The position numbers were made by a program, and so were the translations under genes. Below, piece after piece: positions 33,810 through 43,679 of a DNA stretch of 64,000 bases (the stretch's first letter is position 1; every line of letters starts with the position of its first letter). The notes under the pieces were generated by a model, which saw nothing but the letters and a program-made list of their open reading frames with translations, searched no databases and was not told the origin of the DNA. Location of the stretch: contig CALCCA010000113.1 of assembly GCA_937899725.1 (NCBI GenBank), positions 39,596 to 103,595 on the forward strand. The letters run 5' to 3'. This stretch comes from an uncultured Halomicronema sp. (GTDB lineage Bacteria; Cyanobacteriota; Cyanobacteriia; Phormidesmidales; Phormidesmidaceae).

Positions 33810-35954
33810 TTAGGCATCCTCATCACTCGCTGATGACCGACGACGGCGACGGCGACGGGTCGTCGGCTTCGGGTCTTCAGCTTCCACCGCTTCTGTCGCC
33901 ACGGTTGGCTCTTCAACCTGAACGGCTGGGGTGGGGTCGGGTACAGGAGCGGGCGCAGCCACCGGCTCATCCGCCGCCAAATCAACCACTTCGGCATCAG
34001 GCACTGGCGCAGTCTCAGTCACCGCTGCCGCCGCTTTAGAGGACCGCGATCGCTTAACCAAGATCGGGGCCTCCGCAGGCGATGAGGCCGCCACCGCAGC
34101 TTCCGTTGGTGTTACTTCAGCCTCGGTAACCGCAACGGGTTCGTTACTCCCTTCAGGCACTTTCTCTTCCGGCGCTTTCTCTCCCGGCAACACGACCTGC
34201 ACAATCGTGTTCTTGGCATCCTTGACCTCTTGGGGACTCAGAACCAAAGGCGAGATCCCCATCACGGCAAAAACGCTTTGCTCTTCAGGCGTCATTTCAA
34301 CCGTCACTTTTTCCGGTGGGGCGGGGGCCTTGCGCTCGTTGCGACCATTACGGCCACGACCGGAGCGGTTGCTAGTCGTCGGCGCTGGCCCGGCAGTTGC
34401 CGGCGTTTCTGGCGATGATGGCACCGGGTCGGGAACAGGCGCTGGGGTTGGTGTCGGCGTTGGCGCAGTTCTAGCGTTATCACCATTCCGGCCATTGCTG
34501 CGGCTCAGCGGCGGCGCATCGCGACGGCGACGGCGACGATTCCCTCGACCACCTTTAGATTCTTGATAGTTGGGATGATTGAGCAGATCAAGTTCCTGCA
34601 GATCGGAATGAGGTTCGAGATCTTCGGACAAGTTCTCTTTGAGAGACGGATGTGCCCGGTTACCAAAACTCGCCGACTCGCGGCCGCTATCAGTCGCGGG
34701 GACATCAACGGTAGCCGACTCACCCGGCAAATGGACGAGATGCCCTAAACCATTACAGGTGGGACAAGGGCGACCAAAGAGTTCGTAAAGATTCTGACCT
34801 TGTCGCTTGCGGGTCAGCTCAACCAACCCGAGCTCCGAAAGTTGAGAAATCTGAGGCCGAGATTTGTCCGATCGCAGAGCTCGGTTAAAGGTTTCTAAGA
34901 CCTGAAGTTGGTCTCGGCGAGCATCCATGTCGATAAAGTCAACAATGATGACGCCGGCCACATTCCGTAGTCGCAGCTGCCGAGCAATCTCTTCTGCCGC
35001 TTCGCAGTTAGTCCACAGGACAGTTTCGCGCGCAGTCGCAGATCGCGTAAAAGAACCGGAGTTAACGTCAATCACGATGAGCGCTTCTGTGGGCTCAATA
35101 ATGATGTAACCGCCCGAGGGAAGATCAACACGCGGCTGAATCGCTTCGCGGATAGCTGCATTAACCCGGAAGAATTCCAGCAGCGGCACGCGATCGCGGT
35201 GATGATCAATCAGCACCCCCGAGGGGATGCGACCGGCATTCCAATTCATCAGATGCTGCTTGACCCGCTTAAGCCCGGTGTGAGAGTCCGTTACGATGCG
35301 GTTGACGTCCCCACTGTAGACATCTCGCAGCACCCGCTGGATAAAATCATCATCGCGGTTGAGCAGTTCCGGCGGACGCCGGGTCACCGCCTCCTGCTGC
35401 ACCGTTTCCCACTGCTTTTGCAGCGATTCCAAGTCCTCAATGATGGCTTCTTCGGGAACGTCCTCCGCTTCAGTCCGAATCAGCAGCCCCATACCAGGCG
35501 GCTTCAGCAAAATCGCCAAGGCCCGCAGCCGGTTGCGCTCTTGCTCATTCTGAATTCGTCTGGATAGGTTGACCCCCTTGCCATAGGGCATAAGCACTAG
35601 ATAGCGCCCAGGCAAAGTCACATTGCCCGTCAGCCGCGGCCCTTTGTTACCCGTTGGCTCCTTCATGATCTGCACCAGCACCTTTTGCTGGGGAGCCACG
35701 AGTTCGGTAATCGACCCCGCCGCTCGCTTCAGCCGCAAAGGCCCCAGATCAGTCACATGCATGAAGCCATTGCGTTCACTATCACCAATGTTGACGAACG
35801 CCGCATCAATTCCGGGAAGTACGTTTTCGACAGTCCCTACATAGATGTCGCCAACCTGGTGAGTCCCGGTGGCAACGATGAGTTCCTGTATCTGGTCTCC
35901 TTGAAAAACAGCCGCAATGCGATGCTGTTCAGCAATAACGATCTGCTTGGGCAT
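33810..35954 (-). CDS. rne: Ribonuclease E
   Basis: A 714-residue endoribonuclease for mRNA decay and rRNA/tRNA processing. The S1 domain lies at about 35-120; the DNase I-like catalytic part contains VIDVNSGSFT and FIDMD; the zinc-link CPTCNGLG follows. The C-terminal ~290 residues are low-complexity, with Arg patches (GNRRRRRRD near 480) and Pro/Ala/Glu stretches. It ends with an Arg run followed by SSA, which matches the conserved cyanobacterial nonapeptide reported to bind PNPase. It is longer than minimal cyanobacterial RNase E only in its tail. It is followed closely by rnhB. Confidence 0.95.
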   Translation of the reverse strand: MPKQIVIAEQHRIAAVFQGDQIQELIVATGTHQVGDIYVGTVENVLPGIDAAFVNIGDSERNGFMHVTDLGPLRLKRAAGSITELVAPQQKVLVQIMKEPTGNKGPRLTGNVTLPGRYLVLMPYGKGVNLSRRIQNEQERNRLRALAILLKPPGMGLLIRTEAEDVPEEAIIEDLESLQKQWETVQQEAVTRRPPELLNRDDDFIQRVLRDVYSGDVNRIVTDSHTGLKRVKQHLMNWNAGRIPSGVLIDHHRDRVPLLEFFRVNAAIREAIQPRVDLPSGGYIIIEPTEALIVIDVNSGSFTRSATARETVLWTNCEAAEEIARQLRLRNVAGVIIVDFIDMDARRDQLQVLETFNRALRSDKSRPQISQLSELGLVELTRKRQGQNLYELFGRPCPTCNGLGHLVHLPGESATVDVPATDSGRESASFGNRAHPSLKENLSEDLEPHSDLQELDLLNHPNYQESKGGRGNRRRRRRDAPPLSRSNGRNGDNARTAPTPTPTPAPVPDPVPSSPETPATAGPAPTTSNRSGRGRNGRNERKAPAPPEKVTVEMTPEEQSVFAVMGISPLVLSPQEVKDAKNTIVQVVLPGEKAPEEKVPEGSNEPVAVTEAEVTPTEAAVAASSPAEAPILVKRSRSSKAAAAVTETAPVPDAEVVDLAADEPVAAPAPVPDPTPAVQVEEPTVATEAVEAEDPKPTTRRRRRRRSSASDEDA

Positions 35955-36413
35955 TCAACATCCTCAAAACTCATAAAGACTCTTCTCCTTCCTCTAACGT
36001 CACAGGAGAGAATCAGCGAAACAATTCTGTCTGCAAAAGCGACCGTGCCATTTCACAAGCAAATCAGCCACATCAAAAGCACTAGCACAAAGACCGACAC
36101 TCGTAACAGACCATCCTGAGTCGTCCAACAATCTCAGGCAGTCATTTGAGTTGGCTTTCCTAGTACCACCAAAATCTTTGTCGAATCTAAGAAATTCTGA
36201 CAGAAGCCTTTGGTAATGCGTCTGCACAGGCCGCAAGCTGCTTGACAACACTCAAGCCTGAAAGCTCAGTCGCTTCTGTTGGGAGCATTATAGCGCTAGC
36301 GAACCAGAACGAACAGACTGCAGCATCCAGCCGACGCTCTAGCCCTGAATAGGCAATCGCTAAGCGCTATTAACTTTTATGAAGTAGCTTTATCAGACAA
36401 CTGCCGCGGGTTC
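35955..36413 (-). promoter_or_regulatory. Probable long 5' leader of rne
   Basis: 459 bp between rnj and rne with no supported gene. Cyanobacterial rne messages have long, AU-rich 5' untranslated regions used for autoregulation by RNase E; position and size fit, but no start site can be read from sequence alone. Confidence 0.45.
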
Positions 36414-38159
36414 TTAGGATGCCGTCAAGACCGGTTCCGGCTTGTTGGATTTTGGTGCCGGTTTGCCCACGTTGGGAGACTCGACGCGGTTAAGCAACAA
36501 CACGATGACCGGATAGCGCTTGGGCAGCTCTTTCCGAATCAAGCGGCGCAGTTCTGACTCAATGGCCGATTTCAAGCCATCCTCCTCAAGACCATTTTTC
36601 GACGACCGCTCTCGCAAAATCCGCCCAATCAAATCAGCGACCTTACTTTGAAAGCGCTCAATGTTAAGGGTCTGAGAAATGCCGCGAATATCGACGCTCG
36701 GAGGCGTCATGAGCTTCCCGTTGCTGCTGACAATCGCCGCCACGGTAATGATGCCGTCTTCAGCCAGCTGTTGGCGATCGCGCAAGGTATTGCGATCAAC
36801 CACACCCTGACGAGAAGAATCGACGAGTTCAATGCCCGACGGCACCTTGCCGCCGACACCAATACTGCTTTGAGTCAGCTCAACAATGTCGCCGTTATCG
36901 ATGATGACCATGTTTTCCGCCGGTACCCCCATACTTTGGGCGGTCTGCGAATGCTTGACCAACATGCGGTGTTCGCCATGCACCGGCAAGAAGAATTTGG
37001 GCCGAGTCAGCGCCAACATCAGCTTCTGATCTTCTTGGGCACCATGACCGGAGACGTGAATGCCCTGATGCTTGCCATAAATCACCTTGGCACCCTTCAT
37101 CATCAACTTATCGATGTTGTTAACGACGGAGATCGTGTTGCCGGGAATCGGGTTGGCCGACAAGACCACGGTATCGCCTTCCCGAACTTTGATATCACGG
37201 TGAGAACCGTTAGCAATGCGAGTCAGCGCCGCCATCGGTTCCCCTTGCGACCCCGTCGTCAAAATCATGACGTCGCGATCGGAGTATTGCCGGAGATTGC
37301 GCAGGGGTTGAAAGCGATCTTCTTCGCACTTGATGTAGCCCAGTGCCCGCGCATGGGCAATTACGTTGAGCATTGACCGGCCCAGGACAAAGACCATGCG
37401 ATGATGCTTTTTGGCCAGTTCTAAGATCATATTGACGCGATGAACGGACGAGGAGAAGGTCGTCACGATCAAGCGTCCATCGGCCTGAGAAAAGGCTCGA
37501 TCAAGGTTAGGAAAGACTGAGCGCTCGGACGGGGTATGGCCAGGTACTTCGGAGTTGGTCGAGTCGCTAATTAAGCAGAGAACGCCTTTTTCGCCATATT
37601 CCGCCAGCTTTTGCACGTCGAAATATTCACCATCCACCGGGGTATGGTCAAACTTGAAATCACCCGTATGAATCACCACGCCCAACGGGGTATGAATGGC
37701 GACGCTGCAGCTATCGGCGATGGAATGGGTGTTGCGAATGTATTCCACCATAAAGGACTTGCCGAGGCGAACGACGTCGCGCGGGCGCACAGGTCGCAAC
37801 TCGGTGCGATCGCTGACCCCAGCTTCCTCTAACTTGCCTTCCAACAGAGCCATGGCTAGGCGGGGGCCATAGATCACGGGAATGTCAAACTGCTTGAGAT
37901 GAAAGGCAATGCCACCGATATGATCCTCATGGCCATGGGTGACAATCATGCCCTTAATCTTGTGCTGGTTTTCGCGCAGATAGGTCACATCGGGCAGCAC
38001 AATATTGACGCCGTGCATGCCATCGGTCGGGAACGCTAAACCCGCATCCAGGAGAATAATTTCATCATTGATCTCAAACACACAGGTGTTTTTGCCAATT
38101 TCATGGAGCCCGCCAAGGGGAATGATTTTGAGTTTTGAATCAGAGTTTTTTTGAGTCAT
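36414..38159 (-). CDS. rnj: Ribonuclease J
   Basis: A 581-residue metallo-beta-lactamase/beta-CASP ribonuclease with 5'-3' exo- and endonuclease activity. The zinc motif is His75-x-His77-x-Asp79-His80, with further ligands in NTHSIADSC and HTGDFKFDH. The beta-CASP motifs include GSQGEPMAAL and HVSGHGAQED. It is the last gene of the asd-dapA-rnj arrangement known in cyanobacteria, although the gap to dapA here is 370 bp. Confidence 0.95.
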   Translation of the reverse strand: MTQKNSDSKLKIIPLGGLHEIGKNTCVFEINDEIILLDAGLAFPTDGMHGVNIVLPDVTYLRENQHKIKGMIVTHGHEDHIGGIAFHLKQFDIPVIYGPRLAMALLEGKLEEAGVSDRTELRPVRPRDVVRLGKSFMVEYIRNTHSIADSCSVAIHTPLGVVIHTGDFKFDHTPVDGEYFDVQKLAEYGEKGVLCLISDSTNSEVPGHTPSERSVFPNLDRAFSQADGRLIVTTFSSSVHRVNMILELAKKHHRMVFVLGRSMLNVIAHARALGYIKCEEDRFQPLRNLRQYSDRDVMILTTGSQGEPMAALTRIANGSHRDIKVREGDTVVLSANPIPGNTISVVNNIDKLMMKGAKVIYGKHQGIHVSGHGAQEDQKLMLALTRPKFFLPVHGEHRMLVKHSQTAQSMGVPAENMVIIDNGDIVELTQSSIGVGGKVPSGIELVDSSRQGVVDRNTLRDRQQLAEDGIITVAAIVSSNGKLMTPPSVDIRGISQTLNIERFQSKVADLIGRILRERSSKNGLEEDGLKSAIESELRRLIRKELPKRYPVIVLLLNRVESPNVGKPAPKSNKPEPVLTAS

Positions 38160-38529
38160 ATAGTTTCAGATCGAGTAAAGAGCGCCAAAAATGGCTGTAC
38201 AGAAAACTTTCGAAAAGCCAGAGTCAAACCGGCGATGACCAGGAAAAAAGGTAGAGCGACTAGGAGCAACGGCCTGCCGGGCGTTGAAACCGACGCGGCC
38301 TTGGCTCAGGGGTCGTCAAAGCGAGGCCATTAAAACTGTCCGCAGCGGCTTTTTTTGCGGTTCAGAAACAGGCGAAACTGCGCTAAATCAATCGCAGCGG
38401 CGGAAACTGAAAGAATTGGAACGTGAGCCATAGGGTTACGAAGAACCAGAATAAATGTTGATAGCAAGGCAGATGAAGTCTATTTGATTGTCAAAAAGCT
38501 TGAACTGGCTCGGACCTGGGACTAGATAG
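38160..38529. other. Spacer between dapA and rnj
   Basis: 370 bp without a supported gene; rnj may have its own promoter here. A weak hairpin with a T-stretch occurs near 38340-38360 on the plus strand. Confidence 0.35.
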
Positions 38530-39408
38530 TCAAAACAATTGCGGCAATAGAGCCTTCAGCTCTTGCTGAACAGCATCGCTCGCAGATACCAGGGGGGAAC
38601 GGAGAGAACCGACCTGCCAGCCCTGCAGCGAGAGCGCCGCCTTGACCGGGATGGGATTAGGTTCGAGAAAAAGTGCTTTGAACAGGGGAAATAAGCTCAG
38701 ATGTTCCTCGGCTGCTAGCCCTATCTTACCCGCTTCAAAGGCTTGAATCATAGTTTGCAGGCGATTGCCGACTAAATGACTAGCAACACTGACCACGCCG
38801 CAGCCACCAATTGCCAACAGCGGCAGCGTCAGAGAATCATCACCAGAGTACAAAGAAAATGTTGATGGCACCTGTGATTTCAAATGGCTGGCGTAGTCAA
38901 GGTTGCCGCTGGCTTCCTTAATGGCGACGATGTTGGCCACCTCAGTCAAACGAGCGACGGTGTCAACGGCTAATCCACAACCAGAACGTCCGGGTACATT
39001 GTAAAGCATTACCGGAGAGTCTGGCACCGCTTCGGCGATCGCCCTGAAATGATGGTACAGCCCAGCTTGAGGGGGCTTGTTGTAATAGGGCACCACTTGC
39101 AGGGTGCCATCGAGCTGCAGAGCAGCGGCTTTGCGGGTCGCCTCGATCGCTTCTTGGGTCGAGTTAGAGCCCGTACCAGCAATGATTTTGGCGCGATCGC
39201 CCACCGCTGATTTGACACATTTGAATAGCTGAAACTCTTCATCCCACGATAGAGTCGGCGATTCCCCCGTCGTGCCACAGACCACCAAGCCATCACTGCC
39301 GTTATCGGCCAGATGAGCCGCGAGCGCTTCTGCCACCGAGTAGTTGACACTGCCGTCATCCGCAAAGGGCGTCACCATGGCGGTCAATACTCGTCCGAAA
39401 TATCCCAC
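38530..39408 (-). CDS. dapA: 4-hydroxy-tetrahydrodipicolinate synthase
   Basis: A 292-residue class I aldolase that condenses pyruvate with aspartate semialdehyde, the first committed step to diaminopimelate and lysine. The Schiff-base Lys is Lys164 (AIKEASGN), the proton-relay Tyr is Tyr136 (LYNVPGR), and the GTTGE motif is at 45-49. It lies downstream of asd, the preceding enzyme. Confidence 0.96.
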   Translation of the reverse strand: MGYFGRVLTAMVTPFADDGSVNYSVAEALAAHLADNGSDGLVVCGTTGESPTLSWDEEFQLFKCVKSAVGDRAKIIAGTGSNSTQEAIEATRKAAALQLDGTLQVVPYYNKPPQAGLYHHFRAIAEAVPDSPVMLYNVPGRSGCGLAVDTVARLTEVANIVAIKEASGNLDYASHLKSQVPSTFSLYSGDDSLTLPLLAIGGCGVVSVASHLVGNRLQTMIQAFEAGKIGLAAEEHLSLFPLFKALFLEPNPIPVKAALSLQGWQVGSLRSPLVSASDAVQQELKALLPQLF

Positions 39409-39720
39409 GCTGACACAATCCTTTCTCAGTTCAAGAGTGCTTTAAAGGCGAGTGCCGGTGCAATCGACTCAACCCTCCGGCTAGGGTCAGCAATACGATA
39501 GCAACCATCAGGCCGGAAGACCATAGCCTCCAGGGATGGAATATCCGCTAGAGGGGCCATCAGCTAGCAACCGCAATCTGATGGGATCAACCTGCCAGCC
39601 TCCCTGTTTCAACCAAGCGAGGGGCTGAAACCGCTGTACAGACGATGAACGCTAACGGCTCATAGCCTCGACTGTCGTCTCTGCCAGCGTGCCCTCAGAA
39701 TGGCAACGCTACCTCTGAAT
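39409..39720. other. Spacer between asd and dapA
   Basis: 312 bp, no supported gene or clear terminator. Separate promoters for dapA are possible. Confidence 0.3.
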
Positions 39721-40764
39721 TCACGACAGCACCGGGGCGGTAGGCTTGAGCCACTGCTTTTGCACGAGCAACTCAGCAATTTGCACCGCATTGAGGGCGG
39801 CACCTTTGCGAATCTGATCGCCGCTCAGCCACAGCTCTAAGCCGTTGGGATGAGAGAGATCTTGACGGATACGCCCCACGAGGACGTTGTCTTGACCGCT
39901 GGCGTCTTGAGGCATCGGAAAATAGTTGGCCTGCCAATCTTCGACCAGGGTGACTCCAGGCGATTCCCGCAGCGCTGCACGCGCCCGTGCCGGGGCAAAA
40001 GGCGCCGCAAACTCTAGGTTAATGGCTTCGGAATGCGCCCTTAAGACGGGCACCCGAATGCAGGTGGCGGTAATCCGCAGCGTCGGCTCGGCAAAAATCT
40101 TGCGCGTCTCGTTCACCATCTTCATCTCTTCTTGGCAGTAACCCGCCTCATCAAGTGGCGAATTGTGGGGAAAGAGATTGAACGCCAACGGATAGGGAAA
40201 CGCCTTGGTGGGAGGCTCAGTGCCCGCCAAAATCGCTTGGGCTTGTTCCTTCACCTCTGCCATCGCTTGTGCCCCAGCCCCACTGGCTGATTGGTATGTC
40301 GCCACCACCACCCGCTGAATGGGTTGAATCTGATGCAGTGGCCAAATGGCCAGCGCCATTAGAATGGTGGTGCAGTTGGGATTGGCAATGATGCCCTGAT
40401 GGTCAGCGGCGGCTTGCGGGTTAACCTCAGGCACCACCAGCGGCGTTTGCGGTGCCATTCGAAAGGCGCTGGAATTATCAATCACGACCGCTCCAGCCGC
40501 AGCCGCTTTGGGTGCCCACTCGCGGGAGATACTCGCTCCGGCAGACACCAGCACCACATCGACATCGTCAAAGGCGCGATCGCTCAAAGCCTGCACGGTG
40601 ATCGACTGATCGCGGAACCACAGCGTCTTACCAGCTGATCGGGGCGAAGCCAACAGTTTTAGTTCAGCCACGGGAAACTGACGCTCTGCCAGCAATGTCA
40701 ATAGCTCGGCCCCAACGGCCCCAGTCGCCCCGACGATCGCTACCCGATATCCTTCAGACCCCAT
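39721..40764 (-). CDS. asd: Aspartate-semialdehyde dehydrogenase
   Basis: A 347-residue NADPH-dependent enzyme converting aspartyl phosphate to the semialdehyde for lysine, threonine and methionine synthesis. The N-terminal nucleotide loop GATGAVG, the catalytic Cys131 (NPNCTTI) and the IRVPVLRAHSEAIN histidine region are present. It is divergent from tig across 324 bp, the usual cyanobacterial layout. Confidence 0.96.
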   Translation of the reverse strand: MGSEGYRVAIVGATGAVGAELLTLLAERQFPVAELKLLASPRSAGKTLWFRDQSITVQALSDRAFDDVDVVLVSAGASISREWAPKAAAAGAVVIDNSSAFRMAPQTPLVVPEVNPQAAADHQGIIANPNCTTILMALAIWPLHQIQPIQRVVVATYQSASGAGAQAMAEVKEQAQAILAGTEPPTKAFPYPLAFNLFPHNSPLDEAGYCQEEMKMVNETRKIFAEPTLRITATCIRVPVLRAHSEAINLEFAAPFAPARARAALRESPGVTLVEDWQANYFPMPQDASGQDNVLVGRIRQDLSHPNGLELWLSGDQIRKGAALNAVQIAELLVQKQWLKPTAPVLS

Positions 40765-41088
40765 TGTGTTCTCCTTAACTTCTCAAAAACTTCTCAAATT
40801 TTCCGACGGGGCTGCTGGATACAGCGCCCGCTGACGCTCCCGACCAAGCACCTGGAATGATCTCCCATCCCCCCTCAGGCCTCCGAGCACATCCTGAAAT
40901 CGTCTCATTTTTTGAGCACCTGACTCTTAAAAGATGCCGCCGAGAAGCGAGGTGTAGTTGCCACGTGAATGCAGTATGATAGCTAACTGCCGTTAAATTT
41001 CAACAGCTCTAGTACTCAGAACGACCTTCCTTTTGCAGGGGTGTTCTTTTAAATTTTCAACGATATTGCACAGGAAGTAGGACTCTTC
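40765..41088. promoter_or_regulatory. Divergent asd/tig promoter region
   Basis: 324 bp between divergently transcribed genes. TATGAT at 40975-40980 is a candidate -10 element for tig, though I see no well-spaced -35. A weak hairpin followed by TTTT at about 41018-41052 may lie in the tig leader. Confidence 0.4.
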
Positions 41089-42633
41089 ATGAAAGTTACT
41101 CAAGAACAACTGCCCGACAGTCAAGTGGGGCTAGAAATTGAAATCCCCGCTGAGGTTTCTAAGCAAACCTATGAGAAAGTCCTACAAAAGCTGATCAAAA
41201 CGGTGCGGATTCCGGGATTTCGACCGGGCAAAGTGCCCCGTCAGGTGTTTCTGCAGCGCTTTGGCACGGCACAAATCAAGGCCACAGCGCTCGAAGAGCT
41301 GGTACAAACGGCAGTTGAACAGGCCATTAAGCAAGAATCCATTGAGGCGATCGGCAACTATCAACTCACCTCTGAGTTTGAAGAGCTGATTCAGCAATAC
41401 AGTCCCGGTGAGGTGCTGACCTTTCAAGCCTCGGTAGACGTGCCGCCTCGAGTCACGCTAGCCCAGTACACTGGCTTGAGCGTGCAGGCTGAAGAGATTA
41501 AATATGACGACAGCCAAGTCGATGAGGTGCTGGAGCAATATCGGCTCAATTTGGCCACCCTCGTGCCGATTGAAGATCGCGGCGCGCAAATGGGGGATGT
41601 AGCCGTCATTGACTTTGAGGGCAAGATTGAACAGGCCGATGGCACCTACGAAGCCTTTGAGGGCGGTAGTGCCGAAGACTTTCAACTGGAGCTCAAAGAA
41701 GGGGGCTTTATCGATGGATTTGTCGAAGGCATTGTGGGCCTGACTCTGGACGAAACTAGAGAGCTCAACCTGACGTTTCCCGAGAGCTATCCTCAAGAAG
41801 ACTTAGCCGGTAAGGCGACTCAGTTTACCGTCACGCTCAAAGAACTCAAAGAGAAGGAATTGCCTGAACTCGATGACGATTTGGCCGAAGAGGTGAGCGA
41901 GTTTGAAACGCTAGCAGAGCTTCGCACTTCCTTAGAGGAGCGTTTTCAAACTGAAGCCAGCGACAAAACTGAAAGCAATCAGTTCGAAGCGCTCTTAGAT
42001 GAGCTGCTGAAGCATTTGGAAGCGGAGATTCCGGAAACTCTGATTCGGCGCGAGGCGAACCACCTGGTACAGCAGGCTGCCGTGCAGCTCAGTCGCCAGG
42101 GCATTGACATCAACAAGATGCTGACCGCCGAGATTGTCGAAAACATGCGCGATCGCTCTCGGCCCGAAGCCATTGATCGGCTCAGACGCACCTTGACGCT
42201 GGGCGAGGTGGCCAAGCAAGAATCCGTCACAATTGACGAAGCTGACCTCAAGGCTCGGATGGATGAAATGATGGCGGAGGTCAGCAATCCCCAAGAGGTT
42301 GATCAAGACCGCTTGCAAGAAGTCGTCAATGAAGAGCTGCTCCAGGAAAAGATCTTGAAGTGGCTGGTGGCGAATAACACCGTAGAGCTGGTGCCGGAGG
42401 GTACTTTAACCGCCGCTGACGCCGCTGACGCTGAAGCCGCCGATAGCGAAACGGCACCCGCAGCCGCTGACGCACCGACCACGATTGAAGCCGAAGCGAC
42501 GCCCGTTACAGAAGTGATTGAGCCCGAGGCGGCACCCGAACCGGCAGCCGCTGAAGCCCCTGACGCAGAACCGGAAACAGCTGCCGCTACGGCAGCGTCA
42601 GAAGAGGCTGCGGCACCGGCAGACGAGACTTAG
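41089..42633 (+). CDS. tig: Trigger factor
   Basis: A 514-residue ribosome-bound chaperone and prolyl isomerase. The ribosome-docking signature GFRPGKVPRQVF (about 43-54) is intact, followed by the FKBP domain (about 160-245) and the helical substrate domain to about 430. The last ~70 residues are an Ala/Glu/Asp/Pro-rich acidic tail made of near-repeats (ADAADAEAA, EPAAAEAPDAE). It is upstream of clpP and clpX, the conserved protein quality-control order. Confidence 0.95.
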   Translation: MKVTQEQLPDSQVGLEIEIPAEVSKQTYEKVLQKLIKTVRIPGFRPGKVPRQVFLQRFGTAQIKATALEELVQTAVEQAIKQESIEAIGNYQLTSEFEELIQQYSPGEVLTFQASVDVPPRVTLAQYTGLSVQAEEIKYDDSQVDEVLEQYRLNLATLVPIEDRGAQMGDVAVIDFEGKIEQADGTYEAFEGGSAEDFQLELKEGGFIDGFVEGIVGLTLDETRELNLTFPESYPQEDLAGKATQFTVTLKELKEKELPELDDDLAEEVSEFETLAELRTSLEERFQTEASDKTESNQFEALLDELLKHLEAEIPETLIRREANHLVQQAAVQLSRQGIDINKMLTAEIVENMRDRSRPEAIDRLRRTLTLGEVAKQESVTIDEADLKARMDEMMAEVSNPQEVDQDRLQEVVNEELLQEKILKWLVANNTVELVPEGTLTAADAADAEAADSETAPAAADAPTTIEAEATPVTEVIEPEAAPEPAAAEAPDAEPETAAATAASEEAAAPADET

Positions 42634-42654
42634 GCCGCCGGCGGCCATGGGTAG

Positions 42655-42837
42655 CTAGGTCTCACTAGCCGATGGATTTACCCCGGTGCTGAGACCTGGC
42701 TCATAAAACTCAAAGATTAATGAAGCCAAAGAACTGCCATAACCGCCAAACTGTTCTAGACTTTGGGCGGAAACGCGGCGAGTTTCTGAGTAGCCGATTC
42801 CTGGCTTCTCAGGTACGCTTGTCGAGGCTTGAGGCAT
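42655..42837 (-). CDS. Possible small protein antisense between tig and clpP
   Basis: A 60-residue frame from ATG at 42837 (a TTG at 42861 would give 68). It contains QSLEQFGGYGSSLASLIFEFYEPG, which is not low-complexity. I do not recognise it. There is no good ribosome site. It could be a real small gene or a chance frame in the tig-clpP spacer; comparison of spacers in related genomes would decide. Confidence 0.3.
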   Translation of the reverse strand: MPQASTSVPEKPGIGYSETRRVSAQSLEQFGGYGSSLASLIFEFYEPGLSTGVNPSASET

Positions 42838-42989
42838 AATGTTGTTCAGAGTCACTGCCAAGATTTTTAGCAGGGCTTCTCAGCTTTTGGGAGGCTTGCG
42901 ATGAACGGGTGAAGCGTAGACCCAGGTTTCGTCACTTCGGATCGGAGCAACCTTTGAAAAGCATTGACGTCAGAAAATTAACCGGTTGA

Positions 42990-43670
42990 ATGGTGTTGCA
43001 ATCTTTAACAAACCACCCTGTCTCTAGTCAAAATCGTCTTTCCCAAGGGCTCCACAACATGCTGCCGATGGTGGTAGAGCAGTCGGGTCGCGGCGAACGG
43101 GCATTTGACATCTACTCGCGCTTGTTGCGAGAACGCATCATCTTCTTGGGAACTCCGGTAAATGACGCGATCGCGGATGCGATCGTAGCTCAGCTCCTGT
43201 TTTTAGATGCCGAAGAACCCGAAAAAGATGTCCAAATCTATATCAATTCGCCGGGGGGGTCGGTGACGGCAGGGATGGCGATTTACGATACGATGCAGCA
43301 AATTCGCCCCGATGTCGTGACCATCTGTTTTGGCTTGGCCGCTAGCATGGGCGCGTTTCTGCTAACCGGCGGCGCGCCTGGTAAACGGTTGTCACTGCCG
43401 AGTGCTCGCATCATGATTCACCAGCCGCTGGGGGGCGCTCAAGGTCAGGCTGTTGACATCGAAATTCAGGCTCGGGAAATCCTTTATCACAAGCAACGCC
43501 TGAACGAGCTCATCGCCCACCATAGTGGACAGCCTTTAGAACGCATTGAGGCCGACACTGAGCGTGACTTTTATATGTCGGCGGCAGAAGCGAAGAATTA
43601 CGGTTTGATCGACCAAGTGCTCGAACAAGACTCACTGACCATGGCTACGGCGGCTGCGGCATCGCAATAG
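42990..43670 (+). CDS. clpP: ATP-dependent Clp protease proteolytic subunit
   Basis: A 226-residue serine peptidase forming the Clp barrel. The catalytic triad is Ser119 (GLAASMGAF), His144 (IMIHQPLGG) and Asp193. The ~20-residue N-terminal part before [10 protein letters not shown] is the usual propeptide region. It lies 9 bp before clpX and should be cotranscribed with it. Confidence 0.95.
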   Translation: MVLQSLTNHPVSSQNRLSQGLHNMLPMVVEQSGRGERAFDIYSRLLRERIIFLGTPVNDAIADAIVAQLLFLDAEEPEKDVQIYINSPGGSVTAGMAIYDTMQQIRPDVVTICFGLAASMGAFLLTGGAPGKRLSLPSARIMIHQPLGGAQGQAVDIEIQAREILYHKQRLNELIAHHSGQPLERIEADTERDFYMSAAEAKNYGLIDQVLEQDSLTMATAAAASQ

Positions 43671-43679
43671 GGGTACACC

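Noticed and set aside
33931..34566. 211-residue plus-strand frame opposite rne
   Set aside because: Ser/Gly/Ala-rich shadow of the low-complexity RNase E tail.
36648..37376. 242-residue plus-strand frame opposite rnj
   Set aside because: Antisense to conserved RNase J motifs; no family features of its own.
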